Assembly: GCA_021824565.1 (NCBI GenBank)
Contig: JAKAKL010000116.1
Span: 1 to 64,000 of the forward strand
Direction: 5' to 3'
Length of the DNA: 64,000 nucleotides
Source of the DNA: Bacteroidota bacterium
GTDB lineage: Bacteria > Bacteroidota > Ignavibacteria > Ignavibacteriales > Ignavibacteriaceae
Shown piece by piece: positions 8,094 to 16,989 of the stretch. The notes under the pieces are model-generated. The model had not been told where the DNA came from and made no database searches. It saw only the letters and a program-made list of their open reading frames with translations. Position numbers and translations under genes: made by a program. The stretch's first letter is position 1. Each line of letters opens with the position of its first letter.

Positions 8094-9827
8094 TCAAATT
8101 TGAGTTTTTCTTTTAATTTTTCTATCAAAATATTTTGTATGCAGAATTTCATGAGCACAATAAGAATTGGGCTCGGTAAAAAATTCTTCATATAAAATTT
8201 TTACAGATTCATTCTCGTGCGATCTTCTATACGTCATATTGCTGTCTATTTGATAAAGCGCTTTCATTCGTTTCTGAATTTTATCATTTTTCTGGTGAAT
8301 AGGCTGTCCACCCCCGTTTACACATCCCCCGGGGCAGGTCATTACTTCTATAAAATGATATTTGGATGTTCCATTCTGAATGTCATCTATAATTGGTTTT
8401 ATATTTCCTATTCCATTCACGACAGCAAAATTTAATTCCATGTCGCTAATCTTAATCGAAATCTCTTTTATATTTTTATCGCCTCTAACCGGTTCAAGCT
8501 CAAGAGTTTCTAATTCTTTGCCGGTCAATTTATAATAAGCAGTTCTCAATGCCGCTTCCATTACGCCGCCGCTCGTACCAAATATTGCTGCAGCGCCGGT
8601 GGACTCACCCAAAGGATCGTCAAAATTGTCTTCCGGCAAATCATTAAATTCAATTCCCGCAAGCTTAAAAAATCTTGTAAGTTCTCTTGTGGTTAATACT
8701 GCATCTACATCTGCATAACTTTCTTCTTTCAATTCGCTTCTGCTCGATTCATATTTTTTAACGGTGCACGGCATTATTGAAACTACGAAAATATCTTTGG
8801 GATCAATTTCCATTTTTTTTGCATAATAAGTTTTTAGCACTGCTCCTTCCATTTCATGCGGCGATTTGCAGGTCGAAATATGCTCAAGGATTTCCGGTTT
8901 ATTATGCTCGGCATATTTTACCCAGCCGGGGCAGCAGCTTGTAAACATAGGCAGCTTTCCATTATTATTTATTCTATGGATTAACTCGGTTGCCTCTTCC
9001 ATAATTGTTAAATCAGCGGAGAAGTTAGTATCGAATACTTTATTAAATCCTAAACGCCTTAACCCTGTTATTAATTTACCTGTTACTTCTGTTCCCGGAG
9101 GCATATTATATTCTTCTCCCAAAGTTGCGCGCACTGCCGGAGCTATTTGAACTACAGTGAATTTCCTTTTGTCGTTCAAAGCAGCAGCAACTTCTTTCAT
9201 AGAGCTTTTTTCACGCAGCGCTGCTGTTGGACAAACTAAAATACACTGCCCGCACAAAATGCAGTCGCTGATATTAATTCCCTTATTATATGGAGTTGTA
9301 ACGGTGCTTAAAAAGCCGCGCTTTGTAAAATCTATTGCGCCTACCTTTTGTACTTCATGACATACGCGCACGCATCTTCCGCACAAAATACATTTTGCCG
9401 GATCTCTTTCGATTGATGCGCTTGAAATATCTATTGCATGATCTTTTTTTTCGCCTACATATCTATGTTCTCTCACACTGTATTTGTCGGATAAATCCTG
9501 CAGCTCGCAATTTTTATTTCTAACACAGACCAAACAGTCCTGAGGATGGTTCTCCACAAGAAGCTCAACTATCGTTTTTCTTGCGCGTCTTACGCGTGCA
9601 GAATTTGTTTCGACAGACATACCTTTAAAAACCGGATATGCACATGACGGAACTAAATTTCTTTGTCCTTCAACTTCTACAACACAAATTCTGCATGCTC
9701 CCGTTGGTGTTAAATCTTTTAGATGACACAACGTGGGAATATGAATTCCAACTGACTTCGCCGCGTCAAGAACCGACATTCCTTCTTCTGCTTTTATTGC
9801 GACATTATTTATTTTTAACTGAATCAT
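8094..9827 (-). CDS. hydA: [FeFe]-hydrogenase catalytic subunit (HydA of a HydABC-type complex)
   Basis: About 577 residues from the preferred start. N-terminal [2Fe-2S] ferredoxin domain (CHLKDLTPTGACRICVVEV), a His/Cys cluster site (HPQDCLVCVRNKNC), two [4Fe-4S] motifs (CILCGRCVRVC and CILCGQCILVC), then the H-cluster domain. All three H-cluster signatures are present: L1 TSCCPGW, L2 MPCTVKK, L3 CPGGCVNGGGQ. It reduces protons or oxidises H2, and with HydB/HydC probably couples this to NAD(H) and ferredoxin by flavin-based bifurcation. The track starts at 9875. I prefer the ATG at 9827 (MIQLKINN), which matches the family N-terminus, follows an AAAGGA, and avoids overlap with hydB. The maturases HydE, HydF and HydG are not in the window. 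Confidence 0.95.
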   Translation of the reverse strand: MIQLKINNVAIKAEEGMSVLDAAKSVGIHIPTLCHLKDLTPTGACRICVVEVEGQRNLVPSCAYPVFKGMSVETNSARVRRARKTIVELLVENHPQDCLVCVRNKNCELQDLSDKYSVREHRYVGEKKDHAIDISSASIERDPAKCILCGRCVRVCHEVQKVGAIDFTKRGFLSTVTTPYNKGINISDCILCGQCILVCPTAALREKSSMKEVAAALNDKRKFTVVQIAPAVRATLGEEYNMPPGTEVTGKLITGLRRLGFNKVFDTNFSADLTIMEEATELIHRINNNGKLPMFTSCCPGWVKYAEHNKPEILEHISTCKSPHEMEGAVLKTYYAKKMEIDPKDIFVVSIMPCTVKKYESSRSELKEESYADVDAVLTTRELTRFFKLAGIEFNDLPEDNFDDPLGESTGAAAIFGTSGGVMEAALRTAYYKLTGKELETLELEPVRGDKNIKEISIKISDMELNFAVVNGIGNIKPIIDDIQNGTSKYHFIEVMTCPGGCVNGGGQPIHQKNDKIQKRMKALYQIDSNMTYRRSHENESVKILYEEFFTEPNSYCAHEILHTKYFDRKIKRKTQI

Positions 9828-9852
9828 CTTTTCAGAATTTCCTTTTAAAACT

Positions 9853-11838
9853 TTAATTGACATTGATAGCTTCAAAGCGGCAGGACTCTACGCACATTCC
9901 GCATTTAATACATTTTTCTTCAACTATATAATGAGCTTGTCCTTTTTCACCAACAATTGCTCCCGAAGAACATTTTTTCAAACAAACGCCGCAGCCTGTA
10001 CAAACTCTATTGTCAATCGAGAACGTTAATAATTCTTTACAAACTCCCGAAGAACATTTTCTTTCATAAAGATGCTCTTCATATTCTTCTTTAAAGTATC
10101 TTAACCCGGAAAGAACTGGATTGGGAGCAGACTGCCCAAGACCGCAAAGTGAAGTATCGCGAATTACATCAGCTAATCTTTTTAAATGAATAATTCCTTT
10201 AAATCTTTGAAGTTGATCCAGCTTGTTTGCCGTTCTTTTATAGCTGTGTGGAATTCGTTCAATTATTTCGAGCATGCGTTTTGTCCCTTCCCTGCATGGA
10301 ACGCATTTGCCGCATGATTCATTCTGAATAAACGTAAGAAAAAATTTTGCCACGTCTACCATGCATGTTTCTTCATCCATAACAACGAAGCCGCCTGAAC
10401 CCATCATAGCTCCGGCATTTTTTAATGATTCATAATCTACTTGTGTCGACATAACACTGTACGGCAGACATCCGCCTGATGGACCCCCAATTTGAACAGC
10501 CTTAAACTTTTTGTTGTTGGGAATGCCGCCGCCAATATTAAACACAACATCTTCCAGTTTAATTCCCATCGGGACCTCAATTAAACCGGCGTTTTTAATA
10601 TTTCCGCTTAACGCAAAAACTTTTGTGCCTTTGCTTGATGCTGTTCCGATTGACGCAAACTTTTTCGAGCCGTTCAAGATTATGGAGGAAATATTAGCTA
10701 GAGTTTCGACATTATTAATTACAGTCGGCTTCCCCCACAAACCTGATATCGCAGGAAACGGCGGTCGGGGCTTAGGCATTCCTCTTTTTCCTTCTATCGA
10801 CGCGATCAAAGCTGTCTCTTCGCCGCATACAAAAGCGCCGGCTCCTTTTTTAATTTTTATTTCTAAACTGAAGCCGCTGTTGAGAATATTATTTCCAAGC
10901 AAACCATATTTTTTACATTGATCAATAGTATTTTGAAGTCGGCTGATCGCCAGCGGATATTCGGCTCTGCAATAAATATATGCTTTTGAAGCTCCAATCG
11001 CATACGCCGCGATAAGCATTCCTTCGACGACTCTGAACGGATCGCTTTCAAGCACAGAACGATCCATAAATGCTCCCGGGTCTCCTTCATCAGCATTACA
11101 TATTAAATATTTTTGTTCGGCTTTTTGATTGAAAGCAAGTTCCCACTTCTTGCCCGTCGGAAAGCCGGCGCCTCCTCTTCCTCTTAAACCGCTTTCTAAA
11201 ATTTCTCTAATTACGTCTTCGGATCTCAAAGCGCTAAAGACTTTAATCAAAGCTCTGAATCCTTTGTTTGAAATGTATGAGTCAATTGAGGTTGGATTAA
11301 TAACGCCGCAGTTTTCAAGAACTATTTTAAGCTGATGTTTGAAGAACGGTTCATTATGTATTGACGGAACCTCTTCCGAAGGTTCGCCGAATGTTCCAAG
11401 CAATTTCTCTTTATATATTTCTTTTTCAACCAGAGTCTTTTGAATCAGCTTTGGTACAATCTTAGGTGTTACTTCGCAATAAGAAATTCTATCTTTACCC
11501 GGAAGTTTAATATCTACTATAACCTCTCTTGCACAAAATCCGATACATCCGGTCGGTTCTATTATAGCTTTTAAATTTAATCTCTTTAATTCTTCATTGA
11601 CGGCATCTTCAACCTTTTGCGCGCCTGCAGCCAAGCCGCATGTTCCTTTCCCTACAAAGATGACCGGCAGATCATGGATCTCAAATTTTAATTCTTTATT
11701 GTAAGTCTTAATCTTTTCTTTACAGCTATCATTGTTGTGGCACTGCGCCCCCTCTGTACAGCATTTTATAAAAAGTTCGCAAGGTTTTTCAACAGTATGC
11801 CAGCACTCATTGCAGCATTTTTCAATAAAGCTGTTCAT
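9853..11838 (-). CDS. hydB: NAD(H)-binding flavoprotein subunit of the hydrogenase (HydB, NuoF-like)
   Basis: A 661-residue subunit. Residues 8-39 hold eight Cys in a zinc-finger-like cluster (CCNECW...PC...CC...C...C). A thioredoxin-like [2Fe-2S] domain follows (GTCGLAAGA, CIGFCARE). Then come the NuoF core with NADH/FMN sites (GRGGAGFPTGKKW, NADEGDPGAFMDR), the SLBB region and the NuoF [4Fe-4S] motif ESCGKCVPCREG. The C-terminus is a 2[4Fe-4S] ferredoxin domain (CTGCGVCLKKC, CIKCGMCVESC). It is the electron hub where NADH and ferredoxin meet the hydrogenase. It overlaps hydC by the ATGA junction and ends just before hydA, so the three are one operon. Confidence 0.95.
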   Translation of the reverse strand: MNSFIEKCCNECWHTVEKPCELFIKCCTEGAQCHNNDSCKEKIKTYNKELKFEIHDLPVIFVGKGTCGLAAGAQKVEDAVNEELKRLNLKAIIEPTGCIGFCAREVIVDIKLPGKDRISYCEVTPKIVPKLIQKTLVEKEIYKEKLLGTFGEPSEEVPSIHNEPFFKHQLKIVLENCGVINPTSIDSYISNKGFRALIKVFSALRSEDVIREILESGLRGRGGAGFPTGKKWELAFNQKAEQKYLICNADEGDPGAFMDRSVLESDPFRVVEGMLIAAYAIGASKAYIYCRAEYPLAISRLQNTIDQCKKYGLLGNNILNSGFSLEIKIKKGAGAFVCGEETALIASIEGKRGMPKPRPPFPAISGLWGKPTVINNVETLANISSIILNGSKKFASIGTASSKGTKVFALSGNIKNAGLIEVPMGIKLEDVVFNIGGGIPNNKKFKAVQIGGPSGGCLPYSVMSTQVDYESLKNAGAMMGSGGFVVMDEETCMVDVAKFFLTFIQNESCGKCVPCREGTKRMLEIIERIPHSYKRTANKLDQLQRFKGIIHLKRLADVIRDTSLCGLGQSAPNPVLSGLRYFKEEYEEHLYERKCSSGVCKELLTFSIDNRVCTGCGVCLKKCSSGAIVGEKGQAHYIVEEKCIKCGMCVESCRFEAINVN

Positions 11839-12359
11839 GCTAAATTCACCTCCGGCTGAGGTAAATTATCTTTTTTAGAAACTTTAGAATATTTTTTCAA
11901 AATATTAGGAATATCCTTTACAGAAATTCTGCCGTAATAATCCTCATTTACGGTGACGACAGGAGCGATGCTGCAAGCTCCGATGCAGTTAACTATTTCA
12001 ATTGTAAATTTTTTATCCCTTGTAGTTTCACCCGCTTTAATATTTAGCGCTGTTTCAATCGCAAATAGAATATTGGACGAGTTTTTTACATGACACGCTG
12101 TTCCTCTGCAAACCCGGATTATATTTTCACCCAGAGGAGTTAATCTAAATTGATTATAAAACGTTGCTACACCATAAATTCTGCTTAAAGGCATATCAAC
12201 AAAATCGGAAATATCCTGCAAAGCTGCTTCCGGCAAATATCCATATATAGATTGTATGTCTTGCAGCAAAGGTATTAAACTGCTTTTGTCTTTAGCTTCA
12301 TAATTCTTAAAAATATGTTCGTGCATCTTCTTCTCAAAATATCCATTCTTAATATTCAT
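11835..12359 (-). CDS. hydC: NuoE-like thioredoxin-fold [2Fe-2S] subunit (HydC)
   Basis: A 174-residue subunit of the hydrogenase, homologous to the 24-kDa NuoE subunit of complex I. An N-terminal helical bundle (LIPLLQDIQSIYGYLPEAAL) is followed by a thioredoxin-like fold with the four cluster ligands in CRGTACH and CIGACSIAP. It passes electrons to HydB. It is the first gene of the operon hydC-hydB-hydA-receiver and overlaps hydB by 4 nt (ATGA). The 144 bp upstream hold no clear TAnnTTTG promoter. Length and cysteine spacing are normal. Confidence 0.94.
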   Translation of the reverse strand: MNIKNGYFEKKMHEHIFKNYEAKDKSSLIPLLQDIQSIYGYLPEAALQDISDFVDMPLSRIYGVATFYNQFRLTPLGENIIRVCRGTACHVKNSSNILFAIETALNIKAGETTRDKKFTIEIVNCIGACSIAPVVTVNEDYYGRISVKDIPNILKKYSKVSKKDNLPQPEVNLA

Positions 12360-12503
12360 ATTAAATGCCAGAACAATGAAATGTTTATTTTGTCACAATT
12401 TCGAAGCGGAATAGTTTAAGGTTGAAATGGGTTCTTAATATTTAGAAGTTTTCTTATCAAAAAAGGAATTTAGTTGCTTTTTGTGAACAGAATTTGTAGG
12501 ATT

Positions 12504-13232
12504 TTAAGCGTTTCTTTGGCGCAATATTTCAAACAGCATTACACCGGCTGCGACAGAAACATTCAGCGATTGAATTTTCCCCTTCATTGGAATCCGGACA
12601 AGTATATCACAACTATCTCCCGTCAGCTTGCGAATACCTTTTTCTTCATTACCGACAATCAGAGCAACAGGGATCCTATAATCAACATCAGTGTAACTAC
12701 GGGAGTTGTCTATCGAGGAACCTATTACCCAGAATCCATTATCTTTTAATTCCTTAATCGTTAAAGAGAGATTATTAACCGGGCAAATTTTCAAATGAGA
12801 AGCCGCCCCTGCCGATGTTTTAATAACAGTTTCATTAACAGGCGCGCTGCCATGTTTTGTAATTATCACACCGCCTACTCCGGCGCATTCGGCGGAACGA
12901 AACAACGCACCAAGATTGTGTGTATCCTGAATAGAATCTAGAATAAGTATTAGCGGGAAGGCAGATTTTTTAGATGAAGAAATTATTTCATCGATAGAAA
13001 AATATTTTTGGTTTGTTTTTACTGCAATAACGCCTTGAGAATTCTGATGCGTCGTAAGCGCTTTAAATTTTTGTGAAGAGATCTCGGTGCATTTTACGCC
13101 GTGCTTTTTTGCCGCAATGCGGATCGCTGTAATTATCGGTCCCTGCTGACCGAATAAAATATAAATTTGCTCAAGAACTTCGCCGGAGTTTATTGCTTCG
13201 AGCACCGGCTTGCGTCCAATAATTAAATTCAT
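12504..13232 (-). CDS. rlmB: 23S rRNA (guanosine-2'-O-)-methyltransferase, SpoU/TrmH family
   Basis: A 242-residue SPOUT methyltransferase. The N-terminal substrate-binding domain opens with the typical IIGRKPVLEAI. The C-terminal knot has the three SpoU motifs: motif 1 LDSIQDTHNLGALFRSAE, motif 2 LIVGNEEKGI, and motif 3 IPMKGKIQSLNVSVAAGVML. It transfers a methyl from SAM to a ribose 2'-OH, most likely G2251 of 23S rRNA as in RlmB. Some members modify tRNA, so the exact target is inferred. Its start overlaps the lgt stop by 4 nt (ATGA), so it is translated from the lgt message. Confidence 0.9.
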   Translation of the reverse strand: MNLIIGRKPVLEAINSGEVLEQIYILFGQQGPIITAIRIAAKKHGVKCTEISSQKFKALTTHQNSQGVIAVKTNQKYFSIDEIISSSKKSAFPLILILDSIQDTHNLGALFRSAECAGVGGVIITKHGSAPVNETVIKTSAGAASHLKICPVNNLSLTIKELKDNGFWVIGSSIDNSRSYTDVDYRIPVALIVGNEEKGIRKLTGDSCDILVRIPMKGKIQSLNVSVAAGVMLFEILRQRNA

Positions 13233-14185
13233 GAATTCTTAGCTTTAGATTTTTTATCACCGGCGGCGTTAAGCGGAGGCGGTATAAATTTAACAAGCTT
13301 GTCATTGTTGATTGTAAAATAATTAAAGCCTATTGCGCCGACAACGATAAGTACAATTGAAATTAGCTGAGCCTCCGAAAGTCCAAAAAGCAACCTTGGA
13401 TTTAATCTTATAAATTCTATAGATATTCTCTCAACTCCGGCAAATAATAAATAGAGCATAAACAATTTGCCGTCAGCCCAGCGCTGATCGCTGCCGGAGA
13501 CATCTTTCTTCTGAAAATATCTTAATATAAAAAAGATAATTAGGCATGCGAAAAATTCATAGATAGGCGCCGGATGAAGCCGGATAGTTTCATCAAACTT
13601 GGTTATCGTACCATAAGCGTCGGTTCTAACAATTTCGGAGGAAAGCTGGTAAAACTTATCGTGCAGGGCTGCCGCCGGATGATCCTGATAATATTGCATT
13701 AATGCATAATGCGGTTTTACGGTTCCGTTAGCGAAATTAGTTCCCCAGGGAAGCGAGGTAGGAATTCCATAATCGCCGTCGCCGGCAAGCTGACAGCCTA
13801 TCCTTCCAATACCGTAAGCTAAAATCAACGAAGGCGACGCTGCGTCTGCAACTACAAGAAAAGGAATTTTTTTCCTTCTTATATAAATCCAAATTGCAGC
13901 CGAGGCTAAAATAAGTCCGCCGTAAAAAGTTAATCCGCCGGGCGAGAAAGCAATTAAAGGATTGGCTATGAAGTCGCTCCAATTCTCAATCAAATCTAAT
14001 ATCTTGCTTCCAGCTATTCCGAATATAATAGCGAGCAAAGTTATTTCGGTTGCTATGGCAGGACTCATTTTTTTTCGTTCATATTCCTTAGTCATCACAT
14101 AGCTGGAAATTATAAATGCCACTCCGAGCATCAATCCATAGCTGTATATTGTGAAAGGACCTATCTTAAAAAGTTCCGGGTACAT
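13229..14185 (-). CDS. lgt: Prolipoprotein diacylglyceryl transferase
   Basis: A 318-residue inner-membrane protein with about seven hydrophobic segments. It attaches diacylglycerol from phosphatidylglycerol to the lipobox Cys of prolipoproteins, the first step of lipoprotein maturation. Visible signatures are the N-terminal FKIGPFTIYSYGLMLG, the GGLTFYGGLI segment and the catalytic-loop signature YGIGRIGCQLAGDGDYGIPT. The polar stretch at about 155-210 is longer than in short Lgt proteins. It supplies the processing needed by the lipoproteins seen here (the first gene, the RND adaptor, the second small cytochrome). Operon with rlmB. Confidence 0.92.
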   Translation of the reverse strand: MYPELFKIGPFTIYSYGLMLGVAFIISSYVMTKEYERKKMSPAIATEITLLAIIFGIAGSKILDLIENWSDFIANPLIAFSPGGLTFYGGLILASAAIWIYIRRKKIPFLVVADAASPSLILAYGIGRIGCQLAGDGDYGIPTSLPWGTNFANGTVKPHYALMQYYQDHPAAALHDKFYQLSSEIVRTDAYGTITKFDETIRLHPAPIYEFFACLIIFFILRYFQKKDVSGSDQRWADGKLFMLYLLFAGVERISIEFIRLNPRLLFGLSEAQLISIVLIVVGAIGFNYFTINNDKLVKFIPPPLNAAGDKKSKAKNS

Positions 14186-14271
14186 GAAAAATCTCTAATT
14201 TAAAAATGAAATTTGTTCTTTCTTCGAAGCAAAGATACAAAAGGTTTGGTTATTTTTATATGAGGGAAGAT

Positions 14272-15543
14272 TTATATGGAAATGTTTTGCAGGATAAAAC
14301 TCTTAATCTCCCCTGCGTTATCTACCGGATAATCTTTTTGCTCTCCGGTTTTCATAAACTTCAAATTGAATTTATTTGATTTATATTCTTCTCCGCCGAC
14401 GAACAATACAAATTGCGCATTCAGCTTATTCGCCTCGCGCATCTGAGCCTTTACGCTTCTATCAAGATAATCAATCTCAACCTTAAGAGATTCTTTTCTA
14501 AAATACGAAGCCAGTTCAAAAGTTTTCTGCGTCAGCTCTGAATCCATCCGTACTATATATAAATCTATTCTCTCTTCAGGAAGCAGTAATGTTTTTTCAT
14601 TCTCGCAAGCCAGGAGTATTCGTTCAATGCCTGCGGCGAATCCAACGCCCGGCGTCGGCGCGCCTCCAAGCTGCTCAATTAAAAGATCATATCTGCCGCC
14701 GCCGCATAGTGCGCTCTGCGAGCCAACTTTCCCGCTTATTATTTCAAACGTGGTCTTCGTGTAATAGTCCAGCCCGCGCACAAGCTTAGCGTCGACTTCA
14801 AAGGGAATATTATTTTTAGAAAGAAGTTCTTTTACAATTTCAAAATCTTTCCGGCTTTCCTCGTCAATATAATCGATCAGCTTCGGCGCGTTATCAATTA
14901 TCTCCTGATCAGACTCAACTTTGCTGTCGAATATTCTTAAAATATTTTTATCAAACCGTTTCCTGCTGTCTTCAGAAAGAAGATGCTTCTTTACTTCGAG
15001 ATGTCGCTTCAAGATATTCTTATAAGCTTCTCTTGATTCAGGAACTCCCAGAGAATTAATTTTAACTTTTAGATCTTTTAAATTAAGTCTATTTAGAATC
15101 TCATAGGCGGCGATTATAATTTCAGCATCAAGCAGCGGCGAAGTACTTCCCAAAGCCTCGCAGCCGAACTGATGGAACTGCCGCTGTCTGCCGGCTTGCG
15201 GTCGCTCCTGCCTGAACATCGGGGAAATGTAATAAAACTTATTCAACGGCTGCTGCTTGCCAAGAGAATGTTCGATAAATGCGCGCACAACCGATGCGGT
15301 CATCTCCGGCTTCAGAGTAAGGCTGGTATTGCTCTTATCGTTGAAGGTGTACATTTCTTTTCCGACGATGTCGGTTTCTTCTCCAATACCGCGCGCAAAA
15401 AGGATCGTTTCCTCAAAGACAGGCGTTCTAATTTCTTTGTAATTAAAACTCGAAAATATTTGACGAACTAAATCCTCGAGATATTTCCAGCGTGAAATTT
15501 CCTGCGGAAGAATATCTTTTGTTCCTGTTACGGCTTTAATCAT
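14272..15543 (-). CDS. hisS: Histidyl-tRNA synthetase
   Basis: A 423-residue class II aminoacyl-tRNA synthetase of normal bacterial length. It begins with the typical KAVTGTKDILPQEISRWKYLE. Motif 2 is FRQERPQAGRQRQFHQFG, the histidine-binding HisA motif is LVRGLDYYTKTTFEI, and motif 3 is GVGFAAGIERILL. The C-terminal 95 residues form the anticodon-binding alpha/beta domain. It charges tRNA-His in the cytosol. It stands between lgt and ptsN on the same strand with short gaps and may be cotranscribed with ptsN. Confidence 0.96.
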   Translation of the reverse strand: MIKAVTGTKDILPQEISRWKYLEDLVRQIFSSFNYKEIRTPVFEETILFARGIGEETDIVGKEMYTFNDKSNTSLTLKPEMTASVVRAFIEHSLGKQQPLNKFYYISPMFRQERPQAGRQRQFHQFGCEALGSTSPLLDAEIIIAAYEILNRLNLKDLKVKINSLGVPESREAYKNILKRHLEVKKHLLSEDSRKRFDKNILRIFDSKVESDQEIIDNAPKLIDYIDEESRKDFEIVKELLSKNNIPFEVDAKLVRGLDYYTKTTFEIISGKVGSQSALCGGGRYDLLIEQLGGAPTPGVGFAAGIERILLACENEKTLLLPEERIDLYIVRMDSELTQKTFELASYFRKESLKVEIDYLDRSVKAQMREANKLNAQFVLFVGGEEYKSNKFNLKFMKTGEQKDYPVDNAGEIKSFILQNISI

Positions 15544-15609
15544 GGTTTGATTCGGAAAGAGATATGGATTGCGGGCTTTAAGTGAATTACTTGTCCTGCG
15601 GAAAAAGAT

Positions 15610-16080
15610 TTATACATCAAAATAGTTTTCTTCTTCTTTTCTATAAATCTCTAATACTTCATCCGCGGTTTTTGCTTTCATTAATTTTTCGCGGAATTCA
15701 TCTTTGTTCATCATGCGTGAAATGCGGCTGAGCAGCTTAATGTGGTTGCTGACTAAATTATCCTTCCCGACGAGAAGAAAAACAAGATAGACAGGATGAC
15801 CGTCGAGAGCGTCATATTCTATCGGCTGATTTGATTTTCCAAACGCAGCTAAAATATCGTTAACCGCATTGGTCTTGCCGTGAGGTATTGCAAAGCCTTT
15901 TCCTACACCGGTAGACATGATCTTTTCTCTCTCTAATACTGCATCCCTTACTTTTTCAATATCAATTACACGCGGATCATTTTCAAATAAGCTTATCAGT
16001 TCGTTAATAACATCCTGCTTTGAATTTGATTTAAGATCGGCTATTATAAAATTCTTGCTTAGTAAATCTAAAACTTTCAT
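15610..16080 (-). CDS. ptsN: PTS EIIA domain protein, PtsN-like
   Basis: A 156-residue protein made of one fructose/mannitol-type EIIA domain. The phosphorylated His lies in GVGKGFAIPHGKT, the classic GxAIPH motif, and the fold is complete through LLSRISRMMNKDEF. No EIIB/EIIC permease genes are nearby, so it is more likely a regulatory nitrogen-PTS type protein than a sugar transporter part. Its phosphodonor (EI/HPr-like) is not in the window. The upstream 300 bp toward array A hold only AT-rich sequence. Confidence 0.88.
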   Translation of the reverse strand: MKVLDLLSKNFIIADLKSNSKQDVINELISLFENDPRVIDIEKVRDAVLEREKIMSTGVGKGFAIPHGKTNAVNDILAAFGKSNQPIEYDALDGHPVYLVFLLVGKDNLVSNHIKLLSRISRMMNKDEFREKLMKAKTADEVLEIYRKEEENYFDV

Positions 16081-16390
16081 TAATTACTGCTCTGTTTCTA
16101 ATAAAATATTTTTTTTACGTTTCAAATTTAACAATACGATTAGTGTTAAGCAACGGAAATAGAATTATAAAAATCTCTTATATATTTTTTAGTTCTTTTA
16201 TCATTTCTGATGCATTTATTGAAGCCCATCAATTTCATTTTAGATATGTACAAATCTACTCTAAAGCTTATCTGCAGGAAAATTAGCAATATAAATTTTA
16301 CCGCCATGCAGAGCTTTTTATTTCTTATGATTGACATGTAATTGCAGCACTGCATAGTTCTTAAAAAATAGTCCGTCTTTTAATTGCGCA

Positions 16391-16770
16391 GGGTTATAGT
16401 TTTTATAAAAAGGATAGCCTTACGCATGCAACAAGGCATGGTTTTTATAAAAAGCATAGCCTTACGCATGCAACAGGGCATGGTTTTTATAAAAAGGATA
16501 GCCTTACGCATGCAGCAGGGCATGGTTTTTATAAAAAGGATAGCCTTACGCATGCAACAGGGTATGGTTTTTAAAAAAAGGATAGGCTCACACATGCGGA
16601 AGGGTATGGTTTATATAAAAAGTAAGCCTTACACACTGCGGAAGGATATGGTTTTTATAAAAAGTATAGCCTTACGCATGCGACAGGGCATGGTTTTTAT
16701 AAAAAGGACAGCCTTACGCACTGCGACAGGGCATGGTTTTTATAAAAAGGATAGCCTTACGCAGTGTAAA
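16391..16770. repeat. Tandem array A: 42-bp near-palindromic units on a 21-bp quantum
   Basis: About nine head-to-tail copies of a 42-bp unit. Each holds two palindromes, TTTTTATAAAAA and GCATGC, whose centres are exactly 21 bp apart all along the array. The two 21-bp halves are imperfect reverse complements of each other (14 of 21 positions), so the array reads nearly the same on both strands and both carry spurious ORFs (136 and 71 aa). Copies 2-4 and 7 are almost identical, copies 5 and 6 diverged, and copy 8 has a 1-bp insertion. It lies between ptsN and the T9SS protein gene. No unique spacers, so not CRISPR. Confidence 0.9.
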
Positions 16771-16946
16771 AACAGCATTTTTGTACAATTTTAGAGGTTT
16801 TAAACTGTTATTAGATATAATTCTTAAAAATACATCATCTGTCACGTATTGCCGCCTGAAGAAACAATGCAGGGGACACAGGTTAAAGCGTCAAATACTT
16901 TAGAACAAAATTACACTCCAGACTTAGCGATTATATCTAAAAGTAG

Positions 16947-16967
16947 AGACGCCCCGGCGGGGCGTCT
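16947..16967 (-). terminator. GC-rich hairpin, terminator of the T9SS protein gene
   Basis: AGACGCCCC / GGGGCGTCT with a 3-nt loop, a perfect 9-bp GC-rich stem 22 bp beyond the stop codon of the minus-strand gene. On that strand it is followed by CTACTTTTAG, a weak U-tract. It may work in both directions. Confidence 0.7.
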
Positions 16968-16989
16968 AAAAGTTTAGCCGGCTATAAGT

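Noticed and set aside
10511-10921. 136-aa plus-strand ORF inside hydB
   Set aside because: Antisense shadow of the NuoF core; no start signal or recognisable domain.
16146-16355. 69-aa minus-strand ORF between ptsN and array A
   Set aside because: No ribosome site, odd composition and no recognisable family; likely chance in AT-rich DNA.
16380-16794. ORFs on both strands (136 and 71 aa) in array A
   Set aside because: They arise because 42 is divisible by 3 and the unit is nearly self-complementary; no ribosome site, and copy 8 shifts the frame.
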